Of a stretch of 64,000 nt of DNA, positions 42,736-54,998 are shown in pieces; positions within the stretch are counted from its first letter, which is position 1; every line of letters starts with the position of its first letter. The notes under the pieces are model-generated. The model did no database searches. It saw only the letters and a list, made by a program, of their open reading frames with translations, and was not told the origin of the DNA. A program made the translations under genes and the position numbers. This DNA comes from Tetracentron sinense (lineage: Eukaryota; Streptophyta; Magnoliopsida; Trochodendrales; Trochodendraceae), in assembly GCA_015143295.1 (NCBI GenBank), contig JABCRI010001139.1, positions 1-64,000 of the forward strand, given 5' to 3'.

Positions 42736-43857
42736 TGAAAATTCATTTTCACCTCAAAATGACCAACTGACCAAAAAAAATATGCAACATGTGATTTCAT
42801 AAAAATCATAAATAATAATCACCCAAGAATTGATATATCAAGTATAGACATAAACAAGGATTATGTAAACATTAATTGATTTTCACCGGTGATTAAATAT
42901 GGTATTTGCATCAAATTCACAATCAGAGTCAAGATACAATTAGAAGTAATGTGAATATGAAATAAAAATTCATTACTTGACTCTTTGAATTGGTTTCCTT
43001 CCTTGATCTAGATTTTGACATTATATTTCAAATGGGACTCTAAAATTTTTCAAAAACTAGTTTTTAAAACCAATAATCATCCATATTTATCTGATGAGCA
43101 ATTTTTACCCCATATTTGACTAATAAATTTATTTCATATCTTTTTCAGTCAAATTGTACTCATTATGAAAATTCTTTTTGGAGTACACATATATAGACAC
43201 TAGCACACTGGTGACTTTCACTCAAGTGAGAAGGTAGCTCTTTCTAATGACAGTAGGGGCTTTCACACTAGCAATCCATATAGATATCTACTGTTTGTCT
43301 AGGTAGCCATTACTCACTGTTTTCATTCACTAGTAGCTATCACACAAACTCACAGGTAGTCCTCTCCATGTCAATAATTTTTATATCTAGGGGGCTCACC
43401 TTATGGAATTTTTTATGACATTGGTTATTCTAGATTTGATTAATCTAGGGAACCATATGGTATAATATCAGAACCTTTAAATAGGAACTAAAACCATCCA
43501 AAGAATCAGTCAGAGTGCATGTGCAAATTAGAACATCATTGTATGCTCAACTCTAACTGAGGTTAATTAGCATGACCAAATTCAATCACAAGATCGAACC
43601 AACAATTGAACTATCCTATTTTATTCAATCCTATGAAATATTTATTCTTGGATTATATGGTTAAATATGATTTCAAGGAAATAACATTAAGCAAAAAGAT
43701 AGGACAAATGAGGTCATACAAACACATTATTTTTTGAATATTTTTCAATTTTTGAATGTTTTTGGATTTTGTATTACTTAAAGAAAATAACAAAAAAAAT
43801 AGCTCTATGACATAAATAAAATATGAAGAACACATAGGCTATGTAACATGTACACCA
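42736..43857 (-). other. Non-coding spacer between copia pol and the extra ORF
   Basis: About 1.1 kb, AT-rich. No frame worth calling on either strand; no array or terminal repeats noticed. Confidence 0.6.
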
Positions 43858-46800
43858 TTACTCAACTCCGCACAAACCGATGGATTTCCTAAGGAGTTCA
43901 AACCTAAGGGAATCTAAAGGTTTTGTGAGAATGTCCGCATATTGATTCTCTGTTTGGACATACTCAATAGACACAACTTTTTGCTCAACAAGATCACGGA
44001 TGAAGTGATGCCTAATGTCTATATGCTTTGTGCGAAAGTGTTGCACAGGATTTTTGGAGATATTGATTGCACTTGTGTTATCACAATACACAATCATAGT
44101 GCTTTGATCAATCCCATAATCCTTCAACATCTGTTTCATCCACAGAAGTTGGGTGCAACAACTACCAGCTGCTATATACTCAGCCTCGGCTGTAGACAGG
44201 GAAATTGAATTCTGCTTTTTGCTAAGCCAAGCAACCAAGCAGTTTCCAATATAGAAACACCCGCTGGAGGTGCTCTTCCTATCATCAGTATTTCCAGCCC
44301 AATCAGCATCGGAATACCCCACAACAATGACATTTGTATCGAAAGAATACCAGAGGCCTAAGGACATAGTTCCACTCACATAGCGAATGATACGCTTGAC
44401 AGCAACTAAGTGAGACTCTTTGGGATTTGCTTGATAACGGGCACATGCTCCAACACTAAAGGCTATGTCGGGTCTAGTAGCAGTTAGGTAGAGCAAACTA
44501 CCAATCATGCTTCTATAATTAGTCTGATCGACATCCTTCCCTGAAGTATCTTTACTAAGCTTTATAGTAGTACTCATAGGAGTCCTAGCATGCTTAGCAG
44601 AACTCATTCCAAAATTCTTCACTAGATTTTTTGCATATTTGATTTGAGATACTGAGATCCCAGAATCCAATTGCTTGATCTGAAGACCAAGGAAGAAACT
44701 TAGCTCACCAACCATGCTCATTTCAAATTCATTTTTCATTTGTTCAGCAAATGAATGAGCATGTAAGTCTAATGTGGAACCAAATACTATGTCATCAACA
44801 TATATCTGGGTGATGACAATATCACCTTTCACATTCTTTATGAAAAGGGTTCTGTCTACTCCCCCTCTCGAAAATCCGTTTTCCAAGAGATAAGTAGTCA
44901 GCCTCTCATACCAAGCTCTTGGAGCTTGCTTTAAACCATAGAGGGCCCTTTTTAGTCGATAAACTTGATCAAGGTGATGTGGATCTTCAAACCCTTTTGG
45001 TTGTTCCACATAGACTTCCTCATGTAGAATGCCATTCAGAAAGGCACTCTTAACATCCATTTGAAAAAGTTTGAATTTCATATGGCAAGCCACAGCTAGA
45101 AGAATTCTTATTGATTCTAGCCTGGCTACAGGAGCAAAAGTTTCATCGAAGTCAATACCTTCAATTTGGGTGTATCCTTGTGCAACTAACCTAGCCTTAT
45201 TTCTTATGATAGTACCTTTTTCATCAGATTTGTTCTTGAAAATCCATTTGGTACCTATCACATTTGTATTGTTAGGCCTAGGTACTAAATACCAAACATC
45301 ATTCCTAGTAAACTGAAGTAACTCTTCTTGCATTGCATTTATCCAATTATCATCTGCAAGAGCTTCAGCTACATTCTTGGGTTCAAAAGATGAAGTATAG
45401 CAAATGTAGCTAACTTCATTTTCAATTTGTTTTCTCATTCTCACTCCACTTTCAACATCACCAATTATATCAGTGGGGGTGTGAGGACTCATGACCCTAG
45501 GATGTGTAGGTTTTGATGGAGATGTTTGCTTATCAATAGGTGGTGTTGAAATAATTTCAACATTTACATTTTCAGCACTTTCATCATCCTCACGTTGCAC
45601 ATTTTCAACACCGGAGTCATCCACAACTACATTTATGGACTCCAAAATTGTAGAGGTTCTCAAGTTATACACTCGATAAGCTCTACTGTTGGTGGAATAC
45701 CCAAGAAATATCCCTTCATCACTCCGGGATTCAAATTTGCCCAGTTGCTCTCTATCCTTAAGGATATAGCATTTACTTCCGAATTCTCGAAAGTACTTGA
45801 CACTAGGTTTCTTGTTATTCCACAACTCATATGGGGTTTTCCTTGTTCCAGGTCTTACAAAAACTCTATTAACTATATAGCAAGCAGTGTGAACTGCCTC
45901 AGCCCAGAAATGAGAAGCTAGATTGTTGCTATGAAGCATAACTCTAGCCATCTCTTGGAGAACCCTGTTCTTCCTCTCTACTACACCATTCTGCTGAGGT
46001 GTAATAGGTGCAGAAAATTCATGTTTGATACCCGACTCATCACAAAAGTCGTTGTACTTAGAGTTTTCAAACTCCTTTCCATGATCACTTCGAATTCGAG
46101 TGATTGGGCATCTTTTCTCATTTTGAATTTTCAGGCAAATACTTTTGAAATTGTCAAAAGCATCGGATTTCTCTCTTATAAATGCCACCCATGACATTCT
46201 AGAGAAATCATCAACCATGACTAGGATGTATCGCTTTCCACCTAGACTTTCAGTTCTTGTAGGACCCATAAGGTCCATATGAATTAATTCCAGTGGATAT
46301 GAAGTAGCAATACTTGAAGTCTTCTTATGTGGGGTCCTAATTTGTTTACCAATTTGGCATGGCCCACACACAGCAGTAGAAGGCTTTCCTAGTTTGGGAA
46401 CACCTCTCACAAGCTCTTGCTTAGAGATTTTACATAGGTCTTTGAAGTTCATGTGACCTAGTCTTCGGTGCCACAAATCAACCTCCTCAATTCTAGTCTT
46501 ATAACAGACATTTGAGGGAATAGGACTGGGAGTTAAGCCGTAGCAATTGTCAGTGGTTCTCAATCCTTCTAGAACACACTTACCTTTACCATTAATGACT
46601 AAGCATTTATTTTGGGTAAAGTGCACAGCATGATTATCATCACAAAGTTGACTTATGCTAATTAAATTAGCTTTCAGTCCTTCAACTAACAAGGCATCTT
46701 TCAATTTAGGTATGCCTGGTGAATCGATGATACCCTTTCCTTTGACTAAAGACTTGCTTCCGTCACCAAAAGTAATAGTCCCATCAGGACAGTCCTCAAA

Positions 46801-49179
46801 TTGAATAAATAAGGACTTGTTACCTGTCATATGCCGAGAACACCCACTGTCGAAGTACCACATTTCTGTGTTTTGGGCTTTCAAGGCAGTATGAATGACA
46901 AAGCACTTAAGGTCTTCCTTTCTTACATACACAGTCTTTAAACTTTGTTTAGATCTTGGATCATTAATCTGTGTAGTAGAGACCTTTTTCCTTTTTGTCC
47001 TCCTTGACCTTTTTCTGTTTTGTTCAGTTCTAGTTTTTTTATAAATCAAATTATTTCCTCTTGAATAATCATTTGGAATAAATTGACCAGTTCTTGTTCT
47101 AGAGATTTGAGCAATTCTATTAACATCATCACTCAACATTCTAGATTTTTCAGCTAGAACCTGAATCTGCCTTTGAAGAGTCCCTTGACATTGATTTTGG
47201 TTCCATGAACCATTTCGGGGAGCTCTCCTAAATGCATTACAATTTGGTCGAATGTGACCTCTCACACCACAAAAATGACATGTGGGTATGAATCTTGGTA
47301 GAGGAGGAAGATTTCTTCTAACTGGAATTTGATTCCTTAAAGCATTCACTCTAGGAGCTGTATTTCTAGGCGTTACAAAATTTGTATAAGCCTTAGTACT
47401 TGATGTAGAAGGTAAATTTTCTTTAGGTTCAGAATGTATTGACTCAAACACTGCACTAGCCATTGTTCCAACAGCTAAAGGACCAGTTGGTGTGTCAACA
47501 TGTCCTATCCCAGATCTACTAGAATTTGATCCATATTTTCTAACTAATTCATCTAGGCAGCTAGTGTTACCAAACATTCTTACTTCTTTTTCAAGAGTAT
47601 AGACCTTCTGAATCAAGTCAGTCTTGTCTTTAAGGGTAATTTGATGTTCTTTTTCAAGAAATTTCACCTTATCAACAAGAGAAACTTTAAAAGTTTCCAG
47701 CTCCATTTGCAGAGTTCTTAACTCTTCAATTTCTTTCATGGAAGTGTCTCTTTCAACTTCTAATTTTCTGACCACATTAGTCAATGAGACATTCTCTTCC
47801 AAAAGACATTGAACTTTTATAACAAATGCTTCTTTTTCATTTTCCAACTGACTAACTAGTGCACTCTTCTCTTCTGCTACTAGTTTACAGATATCTCTTT
47901 CATTTTGAATGAGTTTGAGTTTTTTGCTCAAAGAGATTTTTGTTTTAGTCAGTTTCAAACTTTCAGCATACAACTTATCATAAGTTGTTTTCAAATCTTC
48001 ATCACTTTCAGAGTCAGTTTGACTCTTCTGTAAGTCATCACTAGACTCAGTATGAATACTCTCATCACTTCTATCCTTGTCATCAACCGCAGAGGTAGTC
48101 TCAAGAATCCCAGTAAGGGAAACAGTGAAAGCCGTATGATTTCCAGTATCTTCACTTGAAGAGGAACTGTCCGATTCTTCATTCTCGGAATCACTGTCAT
48201 CCCAACAGGCATTCATCACCTTGCCCTTACTCTTCTTCTTGTTAGGACAGTTAGGTGAAATATGACCGAAGCCATGGCATTCATAACATTGAACACCTTG
48301 GGATTTCTTGTCGCCACTTTTGGAATTTTTCTTGTTTTCCCAGGGCTTAGACTTTGACTTCTCAAAAGTTTTTCCTCCCTGTTTGGGATTAAATCTCTTT
48401 TTCGTTCTAAAAAATTTTTGAAATTTTTTAACGAAAAGAGCCATTTCTTCCTCATTCATATCTCCATCACTGTCATCCTCATCCAAAGTTTCCTTGATGG
48501 TTTTCAAGGCTAAAGATTTATTCTTCTTGGATGGACGTAGATTGAGTTCATAGGTTTGGAGTGATCCAACCAATTCCTCAATCTTCAGAGAGTCAACATT
48601 TTTACTCTCTTCGATTGCAGTGACTTTGGGTTGAAATCTCTCTGGGAGAGATCTAAGGACTTTTCTAACTATTTTGGACTCAGATATTTTCTCACCTAAA
48701 TTGAAACTAGCGTTGACAATGTCACTAAGTTTTGCATAGAATTCATCAAAAGTGTCATTGTCTTCCATGTTTAAATGTTCAAATTTGGTGGTTAACATTT
48801 GGAGTTTTGAGATTTTAACATTGGTAGTACCCTCATGGGTAATTTCAAGAATGTCCCAAGCCTCCTTTGCTGTTTCACATGAAGAAATTCGTCTGAATTC
48901 CTCAGCAGTGACTGCAGTAAAGATAGCATTGAGACCTTTAGTGTTCCATCCACTTGAATCAAGCTCTTCTCTGGTCCATTCATCAGAATATTTGACGACA
49001 GTCAAATCACCTACAGTTTTTATGGGCGTAATCCACCCATTCTGTATAGACATCCAAATTCTCTCGTCTATAGATTTGAGAAAGGCTCTCATTCTAGCTT
49101 TCCAGTATGCATAATTATTTCCATCAAAAAGTGGTGGACGAGAGACGGATCCTCCTTCTCTTAGAGTACTCATGATCAC
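43858..49179 (-). CDS. Copia Gag-Pol polyprotein, intact (1,773 aa)
   Basis: Gag part: copia-type N-terminus ([14 protein letters not shown] near residue 25, UBN2-like region to about 190), zinc knuckle [14 protein letters not shown] near 297, a long coiled coil at about 395-545, a second knuckle [14 protein letters not shown] near 632. Pol part: protease [13 protein letters not shown] near 775; integrase [10 protein letters not shown] zinc finger near 905 (with CGPCQIGKQ) and core; RT with the YVDD catalytic box near 1460 and [15 protein letters not shown] before it; RNase H with [14 protein letters not shown] and STAEAEYIA near 1670; ends GLCGVE. The very long Gag with a coiled coil and two knuckles is typical of SIRE/Maximus. 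The start could be the first or the third codon (MIM). No stops or frameshifts; likely functional. Confidence 0.95.
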   Translation of the reverse strand: MIMSTLREGGSVSRPPLFDGNNYAYWKARMRAFLKSIDERIWMSIQNGWITPIKTVGDLTVVKYSDEWTREELDSSGWNTKGLNAIFTAVTAEEFRRISSCETAKEAWDILEITHEGTTNVKISKLQMLTTKFEHLNMEDNDTFDEFYAKLSDIVNASFNLGEKISESKIVRKVLRSLPERFQPKVTAIEESKNVDSLKIEELVGSLQTYELNLRPSKKNKSLALKTIKETLDEDDSDGDMNEEEMALFVKKFQKFFRTKKRFNPKQGGKTFEKSKSKPWENKKNSKSGDKKSQGVQCYECHGFGHISPNCPNKKKSKGKVMNACWDDSDSENEESDSSSSSEDTGNHTAFTVSLTGILETTSAVDDKDRSDESIHTESSDDLQKSQTDSESDEDLKTTYDKLYAESLKLTKTKISLSKKLKLIQNERDICKLVAEEKSALVSQLENEKEAFVIKVQCLLEENVSLTNVVRKLEVERDTSMKEIEELRTLQMELETFKVSLVDKVKFLEKEHQITLKDKTDLIQKVYTLEKEVRMFGNTSCLDELVRKYGSNSSRSGIGHVDTPTGPLAVGTMASAVFESIHSEPKENLPSTSSTKAYTNFVTPRNTAPRVNALRNQIPVRRNLPPLPRFIPTCHFCGVRGHIRPNCNAFRRAPRNGSWNQNQCQGTLQRQIQVLAEKSRMLSDDVNRIAQISRTRTGQFIPNDYSRGNNLIYKKTRTEQNRKRSRRTKRKKVSTTQINDPRSKQSLKTVYVRKEDLKCFVIHTALKAQNTEMWYFDSGCSRHMTGNKSLFIQFEDCPDGTITFGDGSKSLVKGKGIIDSPGIPKLKDALLVEGLKANLISISQLCDDNHAVHFTQNKCLVINGKGKCVLEGLRTTDNCYGLTPSPIPSNVCYKTRIEEVDLWHRRLGHMNFKDLCKISKQELVRGVPKLGKPSTAVCGPCQIGKQIRTPHKKTSSIATSYPLELIHMDLMGPTRTESLGGKRYILVMVDDFSRMSWVAFIREKSDAFDNFKSICLKIQNEKRCPITRIRSDHGKEFENSKYNDFCDESGIKHEFSAPITPQQNGVVERKNRVLQEMARVMLHSNNLASHFWAEAVHTACYIVNRVFVRPGTRKTPYELWNNKKPSVKYFREFGSKCYILKDREQLGKFESRSDEGIFLGYSTNSRAYRVYNLRTSTILESINVVVDDSGVENVQREDDESAENVNVEIISTPPIDKQTSPSKPTHPRVMSPHTPTDIIGDVESGVRMRKQIENEVSYICYTSSFEPKNVAEALADDNWINAMQEELLQFTRNDVWYLVPRPNNTNVIGTKWIFKNKSDEKGTIIRNKARLVAQGYTQIEGIDFDETFAPVARLESIRILLAVACHMKFKLFQMDVKSAFLNGILHEEVYVEQPKGFEDPHHLDQVYRLKRALYGLKQAPRAWYERLTTYLLENGFSRGGVDRTLFIKNVKGDIVITQIYVDDIVFGSTLDLHAHSFAEQMKNEFEMSMVGELSFFLGLQIKQLDSGISVSQIKYAKNLVKNFGMSSAKHARTPMSTTIKLSKDTSGKDVDQTNYRSMIGSLLYLTATRPDIAFSVGACARYQANPKESHLVAVKRIIRYVSGTMSLGLWYSFDTNVIVVGYSDADWAGNTDDRKSTSSGCFYIGNCLVAWLSKKQNSISLSTAEAEYIAAGSCCTQLLWMKQMLKDYGIDQSTMIVYCDNTSAINISKNPVQHFRTKHIDIRHHFIRDLVEQKVVSIEYVQTENQYADILTKPLDSLRFELLRKSIGLCGVE

Positions 49180-49226
49180 GGATAATACAGGATCACACTT
49201 AAGGGATTAGCCTTATCAGTGAACAA

Positions 49227-49238
49227 GCTCTGATACCA
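49227..49238 (-). other. Primer binding site of the copia element
   Basis: TGGTATCAGAGC on -, two nt after the 5' LTR; complementary to initiator-Met tRNA. Confidence 0.93.
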
Positions 49239-49240
49239 AT

Positions 49241-50455
49241 TGAAATTTATCCAGATCAATGATCTCTAAGACCTAGAGGGGGGGTGAATAGGTCTATCTA
49301 ATAATTTCTAACCAATTTTAATTTTTCAATTAATATGTTTAGAAATCAATAATTAATTCAATCAGACAATCCACACAAATCAAACACAGAAGATTTTTAC
49401 GTGGAAAACCCTAACGGGAAAAAAAACCACGGGACCTTGTCCAGCAATAAACTTCACTATGAAAAGATATCAAGTACAAGACAAGACCTTACCAAAACAG
49501 AAACGACGTTCCTAGGTATGGACTCTTACTCTTGATTTCCACGAACCAGCAGGTTCGATCTCCGCCTTAGCAGCTTCGGTTCCACACCGACCAAATCTTT
49601 TCAAGCAACTTCAAATCCACGATCACACACGATCGATCTCCGGATCAAACACCGGACACACACACAAGGTGTAGGGTTGTGAATCAATTTAGTAAATTTC
49701 AAACCCTAGAGGGATCTCATACAGATCTGAGATCACACAATGCAAGATCAAAGGTTTAGATCTCTACTTGCATTCTCTAGGATCTAAGAAAGAGGAGGGA
49801 TCAACAAAGATCTAATAAAAGCAATAAGAAAAACCCTAGAAGAGTTTCTTAGACCTCCACTCTTTCAAAAATATCAAAGACACGAATTAGGTCTCTCAAA
49901 AGTTGTTTATATAGGGTTAAAAAAAGAATCCAGAAAAAGAAAAATTCTTTTTACGGGGACCGATCGATCGGTGCTCACTACCGATCGCTCGGTTCACAAC
50001 GGATCGATCGGTTCTAATGACCGATCGCTCGGTTCTAAATCACCTCTCTGGAAAATTTCCCCATACAAATATTTGGTCCAGTCGATAGCCACCGATCGCT
50101 CGGTAGGCCACCGATCGATCGGTCTCAATACCGAGCGATCGGTTGAGACAGAATTTTTGCCAAAATCATTTTCATTTTATTTTTATTTGATTCAACTAAG
50201 ATCAAATAACTTTGGTAGGCTTAAAACTATCCTCCTAGGTATTTTTAGGGTTATCTAAGTCAAATCCAACCTAGGTAGGGTCTCTAAGTCCATTACCTGT
50301 CTAGATCCGGAGTAGAAGCTTTGTCCTTCACTTTCTTCAATCTTCTTTAAGCTTTAGCTCTTCTCTTCTGACAAGTTAAACATGACTCGACGACTCGACT
50401 CAACTGACCTATCTAATGATCACGGAATTTGCCAACACCTATTTAGGGATTTACA
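49241..50455 (-). repeat. 5' LTR of the copia element (1,215 bp)
   Basis: As the 3' LTR but 14 bp shorter: a stretch present near 39715 is missing at 49640. Confidence 0.95.
49906..50143 (-). promoter_or_regulatory. U3 palindrome cassette and TATA box, copia 5' LTR
   Basis: Same seven sites and TATA box as at 40229-39991, with essentially no divergence between the two LTRs, in contrast to the E1/E2 pair. This copy would drive the element. Confidence 0.75.
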
Positions 50456-53243
50456 CCAAGTATTTTCCTTTCTCCTACCTCATCCCAATAGAGAGGAGAC
50501 CTACAACTTCGCCCATACAAGGCCTCAAATGGTGCCATTTGGATACTTGCCTGATAGCTGTTATTGTAGGCAAATTCAACCAAAGGCAAGTGCTCTTCCC
50601 AACTGCCTCTGAAATCCAACATACAAGCTCGAAGCATGTCTTCAATGACTTGGTTCACTCTCTCGGTTTGTCCATCCGTTTGTGGGTGAAAGGTGGTGCT
50701 GAAATCAAGTTGGGAACCCATAGCCTCTTGGAAACTTTTCCAAAATCTTGACGTGAATCTTGGATCCCGATCTGATACAATACTGACTGGCACCCCATGT
50801 AGTCTAACTACTTCCTTGATGTATAGTGCAGCCAACTGACTAGAGTTGAAGGTAGTACGGTAGGGTAAGAAATGAGCAGACTTTGTCAAACGATCCACTA
50901 CTACCCATATCGCATCTGAGCCCCTTGCCGTCTTTGGCAAGCCAACTATGAAATCCATGGATATGTTCTCCCATTTCCACTCGGGAATAGGAAGAGAATG
51001 CAATAGACCGGCGGGCCGCATGTGTTCTGCTTTTACCTGTTGACACACCAAGCATCGTGCTACATATTCCGCAACCTCCCTCTTCATATTCCGCCACCAA
51101 AAGTGACTCTTGAGGTTCCGGTACATCTTTGTGCCCCCTGGATGCACTGTGTACTTCGAACGATGTGCCTTATCCATGATCTCTCGTCGAAGATCTGCGT
51201 TGGCCGGAACACACAACCTTCCTTTGAATGTGATAGCACCCCGACTAGTGAGAGAGAAGTCCTCACTACCCTTAGCAACTTCCTTGTCCCGATAAGCCAA
51301 CTATTCCGCATCCATGGCTTGATATTCTTGGATCAAATCTATAATGTACGGCCGAACCGTAACATTTGCCAAGATAGGACCACGGACAGAGTTATTCACA
51401 CTGATGTCTAGATTTGCCAAATCTTCTAGTAGCTTCCATTCTTGAACTAACATGTGTGCTAACAACCCTTGAGGTTTTCTACTCAAAGCATCAGCCACTA
51501 CATTTGCTTTGCCCGGGTGGTATTGAATGGTACAATCATAGTCCTTCAGAAATTCCATCCAACGCCGTTGCCTTAGATTCAGGTCCTTTTGGGAAAAGAG
51601 ATACTTGAGACTCTTGTGATCAGTGAACACATAGAACTCCACCCCATAAAGGTAATGACGCCAAATCTTAAGTGCAAACACGACCGCCGCAAGCTCCAAG
51701 TCGTGCGTGGGATAATTCTTCTCATGCTCCTTCAATTGCCTTGATGCATAGGCAATGACTTTCTTATGCTGCATGAGTACACACCCAAGTCCAACGTGTG
51801 AGGCATCACTATACACCTCATACCCATAAGGTCCAGATGGCACAGTAAGAACATGGGCTGTAGTAAGCCTCTTCTTCAGTTCCGTGAAACTGATCTCGCA
51901 CTTATCACTCCATACAAACTTGGCGTTCTTCCTTGTCAGGTAAGTGAGTGGTGCTGCAAGGCTAGAGAAACCCTCTACGAATCTCCTGTAGTAGCATGCC
52001 AATCCAAGAAAACTACGTATCTCAGTAACACTCTTGGGCCTCGCCCAACTCATAACTGCTTCGATCTTCTTCGGATCCACCGAGATACCTTCTGCAGAAA
52101 CCACGTGGCCTAGGAATGCCACCTCTTCCAACCAAAACTCACACTTGCTAAGTTTGGCGTATAGCTTGTGTTCTCTTAGCATTTCCAAAGCAAGGCATAG
52201 GTCGCGTGTGTGATCTTCCTGTGTCTGAGAATAGACCAAGATGTCATCCACAAATACAATCACGCACCTATCAAGGTGTGGCCGAAACACCCGGTTCATC
52301 AAATCCATAAAGGTTGCCGGCGCGTTCGTGAGTCCAAAAGGCATTACCAAGAACTCGTAGTGTCCATACCGAGTCCTGAATGCAGTTTTGGGAACATCTT
52401 CCGCCTTAATCTTCAACTGGTGATAACCCGATCGAAGGTCTATCTTTGAGAAAAATCTCGCTCCCTTCAACTGATCGAACAAGTCGTCAATCCTAGGCAA
52501 GGGATACCTATTCTTTATAGTGACTTTGTTCAATTGCCTGTAATCGACACACATCCGCATCGAGCCATCTTTCTTCTTAACAAACAACACCGGGGCACCC
52601 CACGGTGAGACACTTGGTCGAATGAAACTAAGGCCTTGTAATTCCTCCAACTGAGTCTTTAACTCCTTGAGTTCAATAGGGGCCATTCTATATGGAGCTC
52701 TGAAAACAGGAGCTGTGCCTGGTGCAAGCTCGATCGCAAACTCAATCTCCCTATCTGGAGGCTATCCTGGCAACTCTTCTGGAAATACCTCCAGGAATTT
52801 ACTCACAACCGGAATAGTCGATGAGTCCTTTGCTTCAGGGTTAGCTAAGCTCAACGCCGCAAAGCGGGCAATGTCTCTACTTCTCAACCCTCGAAAGTGA
52901 AATGGTTTTCCTTCTACCGGCTTGAAGAGTACCATTTTCTCAAAGCAAGCTACATGCCCATGATGTGCTGCTAACCAATCCATTCCCAATATAACATCAA
53001 AGTCTTGGAATCCAAGGACGATGAGATCAACCGCCAACTCGTGGCTCCCAACTTGGACCACACTATCTCCATACACTTTATCTGCCATTACTGTTTTGTC
53101 GAGAGGAGTCGAAATGGCTAACTCCAGTTCTAGCTGACTTGGCTCTACAGAAAAGCCTTCTGAAAAACTCGGCGAGACAAATGAATGAGTAGACCCGGTA
53201 TCAATCAACACTCGAGCCAAACACTCATTGACTAGTAGGGCTC
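50456..53243 (-). pseudogene. pol of E4, main part, several stops
   Basis: Protease, RT, RNase H and most of integrase. TAG replaces TTG near 52762 (before the RT domain) and TAG replaces TTG at 51301-51303 (before the integrase zinc finger). RT FVDD is present near 52245. The frame is cut at 50460 by the copia insertion inside the integrase C-terminal region and resumes at 39312. Confidence 0.92.
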
Positions 53244-53387
53244 CTGAAATTTTAGCTAGTTACGTCAATTCAAGCATCAACAGTGTATACACATAGGTAT
53301 ATACATATATAGCATACCAAGTACGTACACATGGAATAAAACATAACATAACCATCACGAATAAAGAAAATAGCTCCAAACGCGTAC
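53244..53387 (-). other. Predicted gag/pol intron (E4), 144 nt
   Basis: On -: donor GTACGC at 53387, acceptor TTTCAG ending 53244. The early in-frame TAG of the other copies is changed (CGTTTGGAG), but a later in-frame TAA remains near the acceptor. Confidence 0.72.
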
Positions 53388-54636
53388 CTTGCACCACATC
53401 GTCAGATGCAAGTGCATCACCCTCTGTCAAGGCAAAAACTCACCCCTGGTTCGCCTGGCGAGACTGTGGTGTAGACCGGGTAGTCTGAGATGACGCCTGG
53501 TATGATCCTGCTGGGCGTGCTGGGGGCCTACTACCCTGAGACTGGCCTGGTAAATGCCGGCTAGGGCAATCCCTGATCATGTGGCCCTGGCGACCGCAAT
53601 GATAACATCCACCAGATGCTCTTCGACAATCTCCTGCCGGATGCCTTTTGCCGCATGATGTGCAGACCTCGTGTGTATAAGTCGGAGGGGCCGGAAGCGG
53701 AGCATACCTCATCGTCTGAGGTGCAACAGGCCGTGGGGCTGGAAGAGCCTGAGGTCTCGGCGCCTGAGGCACATACTGCCGGGGAGCTGGAGGCGCATAA
53801 GATGGCCTCATCGGTGGTGCTGGCCACGCATACTGATAAGGACCGGTACGAGTCCGCCTCTCTAGAGGTGCTGAACTACTAGCTTGGCCTCTCGCCAACT
53901 CCCTCTTCTTGGACACTGTCTCTGAATTGGCCTCGACCAATAAGGCCTTGTCTACTACCTCAGAGTAGGTAGCATGTCTGAAGACTGAAACCTTCTCCAT
54001 GATAACATCCTTGAGCCCTTGCTCAAACCTTCTTGCCTTCATTGCCTCGGTGGCAACCATGTGAGTCGCGAAGCGTGATAGCTCCGAGAACTTGGTCTCA
54101 TAAGCGGCCACAGACATCGAACCTTGCTCAAGGTTGATGAATTCCCTCTCTTTCCTTTCCCGTGCTCCAATCGGAAAATACTTCTTGTAAAAAGTATCTT
54201 TGAACTCCTCCCAAGTCCAAGGTAGACCCTGCATGGTCGAGTCTCTCATCCTCAATGCGGACAACCACCAATGGTGGGCTTCACCCTCTAGCATGAAAGC
54301 TGCCCATGCTACTCTCTCCTCCTCTGTAGGTGAGAGGACCGTAAAGATCTTCTCCATCTGGAGGATCCATGCCTCCGCAGTAAGAGGGTCCACACTCCCA
54401 TGGAAGGGTGGAGGCCTTAATCTCCTGAATGCCTCAACTCCAGCGGTACGATGTACTGGAGCTGCGGGCGGTGGAGTAGGTGCCGCCGATGATGGTATAG
54501 CTTGCCGAGCCGCCAGTATGGCGAGTGTCTCAGCAATAGAGCCTAAGACCTGAGAGAGGTCCGGCTGCTCATCCTCATCCCGTGAAGAAGAGGAAGCTCT
54601 GGTATGTGGTCCACGACCCCGTGTGTTCCATCTCAT
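53388..54636 (-). pseudogene. gag of E4, late nonsense mutation
   Basis: ATG 54636, Gag domain and both zinc knuckles intact. TGA at 53440-53442 replaces a CGA (Arg) about 18 codons before the splice donor, so Gag is nearly full length (398 residues) but spliced RNA could not give Gag-Pol. Confidence 0.92.
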
Positions 54637-54998
54637 GACGAAAGTCCTGAGAACAATAGCACCACATGAGTCTAACTTGAAACCACAGTTTATTTCAATG
54701 CCATTTCACAATAATTCAATTTGTATTAGTTATATAATACTAATACACATCACATCAAGTCATCAGAGTATTCATCACATTATACTTATACTTTAGTGTT
54801 CTAGCGTACTTAAGACCCGTACTTGGTTAAAGCAACCATTTTCGACTAAGACTAAGGTTTTAGTCTTACACTTGGATCAAGACTCTCTTCCGACTTACTT
54901 TCTTCCTAACTTGTTTCCCAACATATGCTCTTGTCAAGCCGTGGTATAAGATTCTAAGTGACCCTAGAGACCTAAAGCCTAAGCTCTGATACCACTTC

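Larger units (their letters stand above)
39313..50455 (-). mobile_element. SIRE/Maximus-type Ty1/copia element, apparently intact
   Basis: 11,143 bp with LTRs of 1,215 bp (50455-49241, 5') and 1,229 bp (40541-39313, 3'), ends TG...CA on -, flanked by CCAAG on both sides (39308-39312 and 50456-50460). Initiator-Met primer site at 49238-49227, polypurine tract AAAGGGGGAGAT before the 3' LTR. One 1,773-residue Gag-Pol frame and an extra downstream ORF, both open. The LTRs differ mainly by a 14-bp indel (near 39715) and few substitutions, so this is a young insertion, later than E4. Confidence 0.95.
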